Shown: positions 9,802-18,656 of the stretch, piece by piece | Layout of the letters: every line of letters starts with the position of its first letter | Position numbering within the stretch: the first letter of the stretch is position 1 | Assembly (NCBI GenBank): GCA_963703385.1 | Contig: OY969816.1 | Span: 2,046,001 to 2,110,000, forward strand | Reading direction: 5' to 3' | DNA from: Rhodoblastus sp963703385 | GTDB lineage: Bacteria; Pseudomonadota; Alphaproteobacteria; Rhizobiales; Beijerinckiaceae | Length of the DNA: 64,000 bases | The notes under the pieces: model-generated | What the model saw: the letters and a program-made list of their open reading frames with translations, nothing else | Databases searched by the model: none | Told to the model about the DNA's origin: nothing | Program-made: the position numbers and the translations under genes

Positions 9802-11009
9802 CGCAGGCGAGCCCCACCCGGCCGCCTTACGGCGGCCACCCTCCCCATGAAGGGGAGGGATTTCGGCGTCTTGCGCGTCTGCGCGGATCGCTCAAGCGGC
9901 TTTACGCCGTTTTCGTCAAGGAATTGATCCAGCTGCGCCGCGACCGGCTGACTTTCGCAACCATGATCGCCATTCCGGTGATGCAGCTGATCCTGTTCGG
10001 CTTCGCGATCAATTCCGATCCCAAGCACTTGCCCACCGCCGTGCTCGACAATGACCACAGCGCTTATTCGCGGCTGTTCATCACCGCGCTCAAGGAGACC
10101 GATTATTTCGACATCCGCTATTCGCTGTCCGGCCCCGGCCAGATCGACCCCCTGCTCCTGTCCGGCGCGGTGAATTTCGCCATCGAAATCCCGCAGAATT
10201 TCGCCCGCGATCTGGCGCGCGGCGAGAATCCCGCCATTCTGGTCGTCGCCGACGCCGCCGATCCCACCGCCGTCAACGGCGCCTCGATCGCCTTGACCGG
10301 CATGGCGGCGCAGGTGTTTACGCGCGAACTGTTGGGGCCGTTGCAAAACCTGTCGGCGAAGCCCGCGCCCTACGAGGTGCGCCTGCAAAAGCGCTATAAT
10401 CCGGCAGGCGAAACCAGGCTGAACATCGTGCCTGGCCTCGTCGGCACCATCCTGACCCTGACCATGCTGATCTTCACCGCGCTTTCGGTCACCCGCGAGA
10501 TCGAGCGCAACACCATGGAATCCCTGCTCGCCATGCCGATCAATCCGGTCGAGATCATGCTGGGCAAGATATTGCCTTATGCGGCGGTCGGCTTTTTTCA
10601 GATGACGCTGATCGCGACGGCCGCGCGTTTCATCTTCGATGTGCCGGTGGTCGGCAATCTCGGGACTTTCGTCGTCCTGACCATGCTTTTCATCGTCGCC
10701 AATCTCTCGGTCGGCTATACTTTCTCGACCATCGCCAAGAATCAGCTCCAGGCCATGCAGATGAGCTTCTTCTTCTTCCTGCCCAGCATTCTGCTGTCGG
10801 GCTTCATGTTCCCCTTCCGCGGCATGCCGGATTGGGCGCAGGACGTCGGCTCGATCCTGCCGCTGACCCATTATCTGCGCATCGTGCGCGGGGTGATGCT
10901 GAAGGGCGCGGGTTTTTCCGATCTCGCCGCCGACACCGGAGCACTCGCCGCCTTTACCTTGGCGGCGATGATCGTGGCCGTCCTGCGGTTCAGGCAGACG
11001 CTCGATTGA
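9798..11009 (+). CDS. ABC-2 family exporter permease
   Basis: A 403-residue permease of the ABC-2 type (YbhS/YbhR-like): a first membrane segment near KELIQLRRDRLTFATMIAIPVMQ, a large periplasmic loop, then about five C-terminal membrane helices including RNTMESLLAMPINPVEIMLGK. It forms the translocation path with the preceding ATPase. The ATG at 9798 overlaps the ATPase stop. Residues ~7-21 (PTRPPYGGHPPHEGE) do not fit the family and are encoded by a double-hairpin repeat, so the gene's 5' end seems to have absorbed a repeat element. Codon use afterwards is normal. Confidence 0.9.
   Translation: MTQASPTRPPYGGHPPHEGEGFRRLARLRGSLKRLYAVFVKELIQLRRDRLTFATMIAIPVMQLILFGFAINSDPKHLPTAVLDNDHSAYSRLFITALKETDYFDIRYSLSGPGQIDPLLLSGAVNFAIEIPQNFARDLARGENPAILVVADAADPTAVNGASIALTGMAAQVFTRELLGPLQNLSAKPAPYEVRLQKRYNPAGETRLNIVPGLVGTILTLTMLIFTALSVTREIERNTMESLLAMPINPVEIMLGKILPYAAVGFFQMTLIATAARFIFDVPVVGNLGTFVVLTMLFIVANLSVGYTFSTIAKNQLQAMQMSFFFFLPSILLSGFMFPFRGMPDWAQDVGSILPLTHYLRIVRGVMLKGAGFSDLAADTGALAAFTLAAMIVAVLRFRQTLD
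9819..9860. repeat. Double-hairpin repeat inside the permease reading frame
   Basis: Two adjacent perfect hairpins: GGCCGCC-TTAC-GGCGGCC (9820-9837) and CCCTCCCC-ATGAA-GGGGAGGG (9839-9859). Sequences of this form (…GGCCGCC…GGCGGCCACCCTCCCC…) are common intergenic repeats in related genomes (from memory). Here the element is translated in frame within the permease N-terminus. Confidence 0.65.
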
Positions 11010-11010
11010 G

Positions 11011-11107
11011 CGCCGGTTTTCGATCCGAAAACCGGCTAGGAACGAACGGCAAAGGGCGTCGCCAGACGCCCGTCCGAAGACGGGCCTTGGCCGAGCTTAC
11101 CCGAGGA
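11011..11107. repeat. Three-hairpin dispersed repeat, copy A
   Basis: A run of three stems: GCCGGTTTTCG/CGAAAACCGGC (11012-11022/11026-11036), GGGCGTC-GCCA-GACGCCC (11054-11071) and GCCCGTC-CGAA-GACGGGC (11068-11085). The spacer GAACGAACG and the tail CGAGC are also shared with a second copy at 57648-57737. It lies between the permease stop and the antiporter start. Confidence 0.8.
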
Positions 11108-11110
11108 AAT

Positions 11111-11138
11111 CGTTGATCGCGACTTGTCGCGATCAACG
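11111..11138. promoter_or_regulatory. Perfect 13-bp-stem palindrome before the antiporter gene
   Basis: CGTTGATCGCGAC, a TT loop, then GTCGCGATCAACG: a 28-base perfect hairpin ending 17 bases before the antiporter ATG. It has no T-run, so it is not a classical terminator. It could be a regulator site or an RNA element controlling the antiporter. It follows directly on the three-hairpin repeat. Confidence 0.55.
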
Positions 11139-11155
11139 CAAGCAAAGAAACACAA

Positions 11156-12376
11156 ATGAGCGAAAGCCTGCAAGACATCCTGTGGATTCTTTCGATCGCC
11201 ATGCTGGTCGCGATCGTCGCGCGGCGGCTGCTCCTGCCCTATACGATCGGCCTCGTCGTCGTCGGCGGCCTGTTCGCCTTTTTCCGGATCGCCGTCGGCC
11301 CGCCGCTCACCTCCGACCTCATTCGCGACCTGATCCTGCCGCCGCTGCTGTTCGAGGGCGCGCTCGCCCTGCGCTGGCCGAAATTGCGGGCGGAATTGCC
11401 GCCGATCCTGACTTTTTCAGTCCTCGGAACGCTCGTCGCCATGGCCGTGGTCGCCTTCGGCCTGGTCTGGCTGCTGCACTGGCCGCTTCCTTCCGCTTTG
11501 GTGTTCGGCGCGCTGATTTCCGCGACCGATCCGGTGGCGATCATCGCCATGTTCAAGGACAGCAAGTTTCGCGGGCGCTTAAGCCTGCTGGTCGAGGCCG
11601 AGAGCCTGTTCAACGATGGCGCCGCCGCCGTTCTGTTCGCCATGGCGCTCGCCTGGGCGCAGGCCGGCGGCAACGCCCCGAACGCGATGGAAACCGCCCT
11701 CGGCTTCGCGCGCATCGTCCTCGGCGGCGTCGGCGTCGGCGCTTTTGCCGGCGCCGCGGCCATCCTTCTCGCGCGCGGGACATCGGAACATCTGGTCGAA
11801 CTGACCCTTTCCGCCATCGCGGCCTTCGCCTCCTTCATCGCCGCCGAAAGGCTTCAGGCCTCGGGCGTGCTGGCGACGGTCACCGCCGGACTGATCGTCG
11901 GCAATTTCGGCATTTTCAGCCCCGCCGACCGCTCCTTCCTCAGCCGGCGGGGCCGCGAGGCCATGGTGAATTTCTGGGAATTCGCCGCCTTTCTCGCCAA
12001 TTCCGTGATTTTCCTGCTGATCGGCGCCAATATCGCCGTCATGCCTTACGAGACCTATGGCCCGGTCGTGATCGCCGGCGCCATCGTGCTGGCGCTGACC
12101 GCGCGCGCGCTCGCCGTCTATCCGCTCAGCCTGCCGTTTTTGAGGTCCCGCTATAAAATTTCGCCGAACGAACAGCATATCTTGTGGTGGGGCGGCCTGC
12201 GCGGCGCGCTCGGTCTCGCGCTGGCCCTCTCGCTTCCCGCCTCGCTGCCGCTGCGCGACGAAATCGTGGTCGTCACTTTCGCCGTGGTCGCCTTTTCCAT
12301 CGTGGTCCAGGGCCTGACCATGCCCTGGCTGCTGCGCCGGCTTGGCTTTTCGGCGTCGACGGGCCCTTCGGCCTGA
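11156..12376 (+). CDS. CPA1-family Na+/H+ antiporter
   Basis: A 406-residue membrane protein with about 11-12 hydrophobic helices. It has the CPA1 signatures LILPPLLFEGAL in helix 3, ALISATDPVAIIAMFK in helix 5, EAESLFNDGAAAVLF in helix 6 and the WWGGLRGALGLALALSLP helix; the Asp in ATDP and in FND are the ion-binding residues of the NhaP group. It lacks the long cytoplasmic tail of many NhaP proteins. It would exchange cytoplasmic Na+ (or K+) for protons. It is probably transcribed alone; hairpins fill the 146 bases upstream. Confidence 0.9.
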   Translation: MSESLQDILWILSIAMLVAIVARRLLLPYTIGLVVVGGLFAFFRIAVGPPLTSDLIRDLILPPLLFEGALALRWPKLRAELPPILTFSVLGTLVAMAVVAFGLVWLLHWPLPSALVFGALISATDPVAIIAMFKDSKFRGRLSLLVEAESLFNDGAAAVLFAMALAWAQAGGNAPNAMETALGFARIVLGGVGVGAFAGAAAILLARGTSEHLVELTLSAIAAFASFIAAERLQASGVLATVTAGLIVGNFGIFSPADRSFLSRRGREAMVNFWEFAAFLANSVIFLLIGANIAVMPYETYGPVVIAGAIVLALTARALAVYPLSLPFLRSRYKISPNEQHILWWGGLRGALGLALALSLPASLPLRDEIVVVTFAVVAFSIVVQGLTMPWLLRRLGFSASTGPSA

Positions 12377-12655
12377 ATTTTGCGGATTTTGGCGGAAAGC
12401 GGTCCTTTCACTTCGCCATGGGATCCCTTCCAATCGAACAGCCCCGTGAACCCAGTCGACTTCGGAGCGCTGAAACCGGAATTGATCCAGAACACTTTGC
12501 CCAGGCGATTCCCATGCTATCGTTCAAACGTCACGTTAGGTCTTCCCGCCCGGGAGGCGCGGGGAAGGCCCGGCGTTGAAGTCGGGCAGAGGCGAGCGGC
12601 AGACCCATTTTGCAGAATCCGACCGCCGCCCTCGCCATAGCGACAGGGGAGCGTC

Positions 12656-13072
12656 ATGGGTGAAAGGAAACTGCCAGGATTGAAAACCATTGCCGTGGCG
12701 GCGGGGCTCGGCCTCCTTGCGACGGCCGCATTCGCGCAACAGGCCGCCGCGCCGGCGACGACACCGGCGGCGCCAGCTGCGGCGCCTGCCGCTCCTTATT
12801 ACGGCGGCTATGCCTATCCCTATGGGGGCGGCTACGGCTATCCCTACGGTGGCGGCTACGGCTATCCCTACGGGGGCGGCTATGGCTATCCCTACGGGGG
12901 CGGCTACGGCGGCTATCCCTACGGCGGCGGCTACGGCTATCCCTATGGAGGCTATGGCGGCTATCCCTATGGGGGCGGCTATGGCTATCCCTATGGCGGC
13001 TACGGCCGTCGCGGCTATTACGGCCGTCGCGGCTGGGACAACGACTGGATGCCGTGGAACTGGTTTGACTGA
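12656..13072 (+). CDS. Secreted Tyr/Gly/Pro repeat protein
   Basis: A 138-residue protein with a clear signal peptide (basic start, hydrophobic LKTIAVAAGLGLLATAAFA, then AQQ), an Ala/Pro linker, and about nine repeats of GYPYGGGY or GGYPYGGGY (residues ~48-118). It ends RRGYYGRRG followed by the Trp-rich WDNDWMPWNWFD. AGGGGAG at 12643-12649 serves as the SD. No enzyme motif is present. The composition recalls sulfur-globule envelope proteins and glycine-rich cell-surface structural proteins; a role in a periplasmic or surface coat is inference. A strong terminator follows, so it is monocistronic and possibly highly expressed. Confidence 0.75.
   Translation: MGERKLPGLKTIAVAAGLGLLATAAFAQQAAAPATTPAAPAAAPAAPYYGGYAYPYGGGYGYPYGGGYGYPYGGGYGYPYGGGYGGYPYGGGYGYPYGGYGGYPYGGGYGYPYGGYGRRGYYGRRGWDNDWMPWNWFD
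12805..13005 (+). repeat. Tandem coding repeat (about 24-bp units)
   Basis: Nearly identical units of GGCTATCCCTACGGGGGCGG plus a GCTACG or GCTATG link, about 24 bases each with some 12-15-base interruptions, run head to tail and encode the YPYGGGYG repeats. Third-position changes (TAC/TAT, GGT/GGG/GGC) show older units. Unit number may vary between strains by slippage. Confidence 0.9.
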
Positions 13073-13118
13073 TCGGCGCGCGGCGAATGCTTCGCCAGCT
13101 GACGGATGATTCAAACAA

Positions 13119-13150
13119 GACGGCCGCCGCGATGGCGGCCGTCGCTTTTT
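13119..13150 (+). terminator. Rho-independent terminator of the repeat-protein gene
   Basis: A perfect 10-bp stem GACGGCCGCC/GGCGGCCGTC around GCGAT, followed by GC and five T residues (13146-13150). It lies 47 bases after the repeat-protein stop codon and 92 bases before recG. Confidence 0.9.
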
Positions 13151-13241
13151 CAGGGGCGCAGTCCGAAGCCTCAATTCGGATCGACGCCGAACCCGATCGG
13201 CCGCGCTTGCGGGCTTTCTTGCGCGAAGCTATGGACTCTTG

Positions 13242-15335
13242 ATGCGGCCGTCGCTTCTCGATTCCCTTTTCGCCAGCGCCAGCGCTTTGCCCGGCGTCGG
13301 CCCCAAGACCGGCAAGCTGCTCGACCGGCTGCTCGGCGAGGCTGACCGCCCGGCCCGCGCGCTCGATCTGCTGCTGCATATTCCCTTTTCCTGCATCGAC
13401 CGCCGCAACCGGCCCAAAATCGCCCAGGCGCCCATCGGCGCCGTCTCGACCCTCAAAGTTCGGGTGGTGGAGCATCGCCCGCCACGCGGAAAAGGCCCGT
13501 GGCGAGTGTTGACCGAGGACGAGAGCGGCGACCTGACCCTCGTCTTCTTCCGCGCCAATTCCGGCTGGATCGAAAAGGCCCTGCCGGTCGGGGAAACCCG
13601 CTGGGTGTCTGGCCTGGTCGAACTTTACGACGCCTTCCGCCAGATGGTCCATCCGGATCGCATTCTCGACGAGGCCGGCCTTGCCGCATTGCCCCCGGTC
13701 GAGCCGGTCTATGGCCTGACCGAAGGGCTTTTCCCGCGCGTGATGGCCAAGGCGGCGGCGGCGGCGCTGGCCCGCCTGCCGCAACTGCCCGAATGGCTCG
13801 ATGAAAAATTTTTGCGCGCGACGGATTGGGAGAGTTTTGGCGCCAGCCTCCACCGGCTGCACCACCCCCAGACGCCCCAAAACCTTGCGCCGGAGGAAAA
13901 ATTTGTCGCCCGGCTCGCCTTCGACGAACTTTTGTCGCACCAGCTCGCCCTGCGCCTGGTGCGCCGGAAAATGCAGGTTTTACACGGGCGCGCGCAAAAA
14001 TCCGAAGGCGCGCTGGCGTCAAAAATCCTTGGCCAGTTGCCCTTCGACCTGACCGGCGACCAGAAAAAGGCGGTCGCGGAAATTTTTGGCGACCTTTCCA
14101 GCGAAAAGCGCATGTTGCGCCTGCTCCAGGGCGATGTCGGCTCCGGCAAGACCGTGGTCGCCCTGCTCGCCATGGCCCATGTGATCGAAGCCGGGCGGCA
14201 GGCGGCGCTGATGGCGCCGACCGAAATCCTCGCCCGTCAGCATTTCACCACCATCGCGCCGCTCGCCCGCGCCGCCGGCCTGCGCCTCGCTTTGATGACC
14301 GGCCGCGACAAGGTCGGCGAAAGGCGCGCGACCTTAGAGGCCCTGGCGAGCGGCGCGCTGGATCTTGTCGTCGGCACCCATGCTTTGGTTCAGGACGATG
14401 TCGTTTTCGCCCGTCTCGGCCTCGCGGTGATCGACGAGCAGCACCGTTTCGGCGTCCACCAGCGCCTCGCTCTTGGCGAAAAAGGCGAGGCCGTGGACGT
14501 GCTGGCCATGACCGCGACCCCGATCCCGCGCACTCTGGCGCTGGCCTTTTTCGGCGACATGGACCTCTCGACCTTGCGGGAAAAGCCGCCCGGACGCCAG
14601 AGGATCGACACAAGGGCGGTCAATGTCGAGCGCATCGACGAAGTGGTGGCCGGACTCGGCCGGGCGATCAAGGCCGGCGCACAGGTCTATTGGGTCTGCC
14701 CCCTGGTCGAGGGCAGCGAGGAGACCGATCTCGCCGCCGCGCAGGACCGGGCGGAGGATCTGCGAAAATTCTTCGGCGATCAGGTCGGCCTCGTCCACGG
14801 CCAGATGAAGGGCCGCGACAAGGACGCGGCCATGGAGGATTTTTCACGCGGCGCCACCAAAATACTGGTGGCGACCACGGTGATCGAGGTCGGCGTCAAT
14901 GTGCCCGAGGCGACCGTCATGGTCATCGAGCACGCCGAACGTTTCGGCCTCGCGCAGTTGCACCAATTGCGCGGGCGGGTCGGGCGGGGGAGCGGCAAGT
15001 CGTCCTGCATCCTGCTCTATGCCGGCCCTGTGAATGAGACCGCCAAGGCGCGGCTGGAGATTTTGCGCGACACCGAGGACGGCTTTCGCATCGCCGATGA
15101 GGATTTGCGCCTGCGCGGCGAAGGAGAGGTGTTAGGCGCCAGACAATCCGGCGCGCCGGGCTTCAAGATCGCCCGCCTCGACCTCCACGCCGATCTTTTG
15201 CGCGCCGCGCGCGAGGAGGCGGAAAGGATTCTGGAGACCGACCCCGAACTTTTGGGCGAGCGCGGTCAGAACCTGCGGCTGCTGCTCTATATTTTCGAAC
15301 GCGATCAGGCGCTGAAACTGCTGCGGGCGGGATAG
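13242..15335 (+). CDS. recG: ATP-dependent DNA helicase RecG
   Basis: A 697-residue protein with the full RecG layout. The N-terminal wedge domain (about residues 1-240; GVGPKTGKLL) splits branched DNA; two helicase domains follow, with LLQGDVGSGKTVVA (Walker A), DEQHRFGVHQR (motif II), MTATPIPRT (motif III), VHGQMKGRDK, and a C-terminal LHQLRGRVGRG (motif VI) with the TRG region. RecG remodels stalled replication forks and Holliday junctions. The ATG at 13242 follows a TTG and fits the family start. The gene is single; its 3' neighbour is an AT-rich, probably foreign gene. Confidence 0.96.
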   Translation: MRPSLLDSLFASASALPGVGPKTGKLLDRLLGEADRPARALDLLLHIPFSCIDRRNRPKIAQAPIGAVSTLKVRVVEHRPPRGKGPWRVLTEDESGDLTLVFFRANSGWIEKALPVGETRWVSGLVELYDAFRQMVHPDRILDEAGLAALPPVEPVYGLTEGLFPRVMAKAAAAALARLPQLPEWLDEKFLRATDWESFGASLHRLHHPQTPQNLAPEEKFVARLAFDELLSHQLALRLVRRKMQVLHGRAQKSEGALASKILGQLPFDLTGDQKKAVAEIFGDLSSEKRMLRLLQGDVGSGKTVVALLAMAHVIEAGRQAALMAPTEILARQHFTTIAPLARAAGLRLALMTGRDKVGERRATLEALASGALDLVVGTHALVQDDVVFARLGLAVIDEQHRFGVHQRLALGEKGEAVDVLAMTATPIPRTLALAFFGDMDLSTLREKPPGRQRIDTRAVNVERIDEVVAGLGRAIKAGAQVYWVCPLVEGSEETDLAAAQDRAEDLRKFFGDQVGLVHGQMKGRDKDAAMEDFSRGATKILVATTVIEVGVNVPEATVMVIEHAERFGLAQLHQLRGRVGRGSGKSSCILLYAGPVNETAKARLEILRDTEDGFRIADEDLRLRGEGEVLGARQSGAPGFKIARLDLHADLLRAAREEAERILETDPELLGERGQNLRLLLYIFERDQALKLLRAG

Positions 15336-15882
15336 CTTGACCGCATGACGCGCGGATCGCAAATCAAGATGAAACCTTTCAATTTTTATTCGGGGTGTTA
15401 TCGAGGGCGAACGCGATTATGTTCGTCGGTACTCGATAGGTGACATTCACAGCCGTTTTTCGAAAACTCATTGGAGTTCTGTACGGAGGGGAAACCAATA
15501 TGAGAGTTCTTTCAATCCACGCAAAGAATTATAGGACACTTGAAGACCTCGCAATTGACTTCTCTACTGGATACTGCACGATATCAGGGCGCAATAATAC
15601 GGGAAAATCGTGCCTCATCCGGCTCCTTGAAAAGTTGTTCAAACCTACGCGCGCGGGGCCATGGTTTTTAGCCGATTCAGATTTTACATACAAAGAAGAT
15701 AAGACACAATGGGTGACGAATGATGACGCGCCGATAATTATAACATACCGTCTCAATTTAAGTAACACAGAAGATCCAGCACTGTTATCATTTATTAATA
15801 AAATGGCCGGGCTTAAAATTGAGGATCCATCGACAGTACTTAACATAACGTTTACGATCGACAAAACTGACAAAGTTCACAT

Positions 15883-17147
15883 CTCACGTATCCCCTCATT
15901 TTAAATGACCCCGAAAGCGTCGGAGAAAGCAGAGCTTTGGCGTAGGAGATCCTGGTATCGCTCGATGAGGGGCCGGAGTCTCTTCTCCGGCATGTTGGGG
16001 ATCAGGTCATAGAGCAGGCAGCCTTGTCGGAAAAGGGAATGGACGCGGCGCTTGACGGTGCTGGTTCTCAGTTGCCGGTCCATTCCGAGGCTTTCGCCGG
16101 CGGCGCCCAAGAGCGTCAGCAGCAGGATGGCGAAGGCGTTGAGGAGCAAGAGGCGGTCGCGGCGTTGCGGATCGTCGATCCTCAGCGCGTTCATGCCCAT
16201 TCCAAAGCGCAAATCCTTGCTGTCTCGAAAGCTGGGCTCGATGGTCCAGCGTTTGGAATAAAGCTTGATGATCTGCGGCGCGGAGAGCGCGCCGCCGCTG
16301 GCGGCCAGATGCCAGGCCTCCTTCATGCCCGCGGCCTTCACGCATACGACCGCCCCAACCCTTTGGCGGGCGGCGGACACTTCGGCGTCGCGCAGTTTTC
16401 GCGCTCGCCCGCCCTTGCCGACCCAATCGGCGGCCAACCGGGTTTCGCCATCGGCTGCGCTGACGTGGATGTTGCCGCGAAAGCGGATGACATATTGAAA
16501 GCCAAGGCTGCCCAGGAATTCGAATAGTTTGATATCGCCAAAGCCGCGATCGGCCAGAATCGTCGCCGTCACGCCCTCGGGCAGCAGCGCCTTCAGCCGG
16601 GACAGGCACAAATCCTCGAAATCGTTGCGCTGGTCCTTCAATTCGTCCTTGTCGACGGTCAGCCAAAGCAGCGGCGTGGCTCTTCCGTGGCGCGTGACGA
16701 GATGCAGCGCGAGCGTGGACTGATTGTCGGGATCGAAATCCGTCCAGTCCATCGCCACGACGATGTCGCGCCGCGCTCCAACGACTTCGGGAACCCACGA
16801 CCCGAACAACTCCCAAGGAGCCACGCCCGCGTTGCTCAGCAGCCGGTCGACCTGCTTGATCGCCGACTTCGCGATCAGTCCGCGCGCCGTCGCCAACGCC
16901 TGTCCGATCAGGCTAACCGCGAGAGCCGCCCCCGTCATCACTCCAAGCGTCCCATTCGCCAAAGACAGAATGCGTTTGGCGTGCAGGTCGTCAACAAAGA
17001 CGCGGCTCACAAATTCATGAACAAAATCAAATCGCTCCTTCGGCGCGCGCATCGCTCTCCCCAACCGGCAGATTCTCCGTCACGCCGCTCGGAAGAATCC
17101 CAAATTCGGGCTTTTTAGAGTCACGCAAAAATGAGGGGATTCATGAG
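15883..17147 (-). mobile_element. IS4-family insertion sequence, 1265 bp, complete
   Basis: The ends are imperfect 20-bp inverted repeats (18 of 20 identical, containing CCCCTCATTTT), at 15883-15902 and 17128-17147. The element is flanked by a perfect 9-bp direct repeat, AGTTCACAT, at 15874-15882 and 17148-17156, which is a target-site duplication of IS4-like size. One transposase gene fills it. The exact duplication and in-frame target point to a fairly recent insertion. Confidence 0.9.
15901..17052 (-). CDS. IS4-family transposase
   Basis: A 383-residue DDE transposase. The catalytic triad is visible as the first Asp in AMDWTDF, the second in LADRGFGD and the Glu in the IS4 signature Y(2)R(3)E(6)K, here YSKRWTIEPSFRDSK with exactly that spacing. 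It cuts and rejoins the IS ends. The gene is GC-rich like the host genome and unlike the AT-rich nuclease gene it interrupts. The stop codon lies inside the left inverted repeat. The ATG at 17052 is chosen; an in-frame upstream start at 17064 is possible. Apparently intact. Confidence 0.92.
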   Translation of the reverse strand: MRAPKERFDFVHEFVSRVFVDDLHAKRILSLANGTLGVMTGAALAVSLIGQALATARGLIAKSAIKQVDRLLSNAGVAPWELFGSWVPEVVGARRDIVVAMDWTDFDPDNQSTLALHLVTRHGRATPLLWLTVDKDELKDQRNDFEDLCLSRLKALLPEGVTATILADRGFGDIKLFEFLGSLGFQYVIRFRGNIHVSAADGETRLAADWVGKGGRARKLRDAEVSAARQRVGAVVCVKAAGMKEAWHLAASGGALSAPQIIKLYSKRWTIEPSFRDSKDLRFGMGMNALRIDDPQRRDRLLLLNAFAILLLTLLGAAGESLGMDRQLRTSTVKRRVHSLFRQGCLLYDLIPNMPEKRLRPLIERYQDLLRQSSAFSDAFGVI

Positions 17148-18656
17148 AGTTCACATTGCTATGTCTGTGAACGGCATAAGTATTGAGAGTGCAGCCGCGA
17201 AAGAAATAAATAGCAAAATCAACGATTCGAATCTATTATTTCTTTATAACTCGACCACGTCGCATGAAGAGCTTTTTTACGGCAGAACCCGTAGCCGAAT
17301 GTTTTATGATTTTATGATGTCGGTGGAAGAGAAAAAGGCGCTGCGCGAAGCGCAAAAAACGATTGAGCAAAAGATGCGTCGCCTGGCAAAGACCCACACC
17401 AGAAGCCTAAGCGACGTAATAGGGCGGCTATCTGAAAAATACGACGTCGAGGCATCACCACCCGAAGGACTTGCTATAGGTGGCGGCATGCCTGTCGGCA
17501 TAAACCTGAAGGATAAGAATGTGGATGTACCTTTAGGCGATTGGGGAAGCGGAACACAAAACCGAACACATATCTTGATGGCAATTTTACAAGCGAACAG
17601 GATCAAGTCAACGAGCGATCTTGATGAAGAAATTACACCTTTTGTGGTAGTAGAAGAGCCTGAAAGCTTTCTTCACCCGTCGGCTCAGGCTGAATTTGGC
17701 AAGATCCTTAAATCACTCTCGGCGGAATTCGGTATTCAAATTATTGCTACAACGCATAGCCCACATATGCTTAATCAAGAAGAACCAGAGTCAAATATTT
17801 TACTAGAACGCGTTACCCGTAGGAGTAAACCCTGCGAGACGAAACAAGTCTTAACTACCGGGGATAACTGGATGGCTCCATTTGCTGATCATCTTGGCAT
17901 TAATCCCGAACAGTTTAAGGCGCTGCGCCCAATTTTTTCATCTGTAAAAACGAGGGTATTGCTCGTCGAGGGACCAATTGACGTTGAATACTTTAAAGAA
18001 CTACAAGGACGCGAACTACCACTCGGCAACCTTCACAAGGAAATAGAGATTATTCCATATGGCGGAAAGGATTCTATTAAGAATGCAATTTTATTTAAAT
18101 TTATTTTATGTCGATTTGATAAGGTGTTCATAACATTTGACTTAGACGCGAAGAAAGACGTGACGGCCGCACTTAACCGTCTTTCTTTAACTGACGGCGA
18201 AGATTATTGTGCTGTCGGTATAAATAGTCCGGGTAGGGATTGCATTGAGGGTATTCTGCCGCATAAAATATTAAGTGCCGTAAACGGTCGAGAAACAGAT
18301 CTCGTAATGCGCCTCGGTAGCAACGAGAAAAAGCACGCTAAGGATGCACTCAAGAAAAAATACTTGGATGAATTTAAAGCGCAGGCTGTATTTACGAAGG
18401 ATGAACTGAAAGAACTTGGAAAGATTGTTAAGGTAGTTAACGATAGGCTGGCGACTTAATTCATTTCTACGGACATTTATCTGCTACTTCGCCCGCGTAG
18501 GTGAAATGCGGACGATAAAATTTGCAAAGTTTCTTTTGTATTACGTCAGGAGACGTCTCAAAAAGGACGGCGCTGTTCGCACCAAACGCACCGATATTTA
18601 CCTCTTCGTCGGTCAGCGAGAAATTAGTCTTCGTCGTCCCGCAAAAGGCGGATCGG

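Larger units (their letters stand above)
15500..18459 (+). pseudogene. OLD-family ATPase/TOPRIM nuclease, split by an IS4-type element
   Basis: The 5' part (15500-15882) and 3' part (17157-18459) rejoin in one frame if the IS and one copy of its 9-bp target repeat are removed, giving 561 residues. The N-terminus is an SMC/ABC-like ATPase (Walker A GRNNTGKS at residues 30-37; later VVVEEPESFLHP and ATTHSPHM). The C-terminus is a TOPRIM nuclease domain (RVLLVEGPIDVEYF, FDLDAKKD), as in OLD nucleases of phage defence. SD GGAGGGG at 15485-15491 fixes the ATG at 15500. The gene is clearly AT-richer than its neighbours, suggesting transfer. As it stands the frame stops at 15904 within the IS, so it should be inactive. 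No helicase partner (GajB-like) is next to it. Confidence 0.85.

Noticed and set aside
12805..13005. Regularly spaced short repeats, as in a CRISPR array
   Set aside because: The units are head-to-tail, translated in frame as YPYGGGYG, with no unique spacers and no cas genes nearby.
15500..18459. A Gabija system (GajA plus GajB)
   Set aside because: The ATPase-TOPRIM protein fits GajA in outline, but no UvrD-like helicase (GajB) lies on either side; recG upstream is the ordinary housekeeping gene. It is called a stand-alone OLD-family nuclease.
17131..18459. An independent gene starting at 17131 or 17143
   Set aside because: Those start codons lie in the right inverted repeat of the IS element; the protein is the C-terminal part of the interrupted OLD-family gene.
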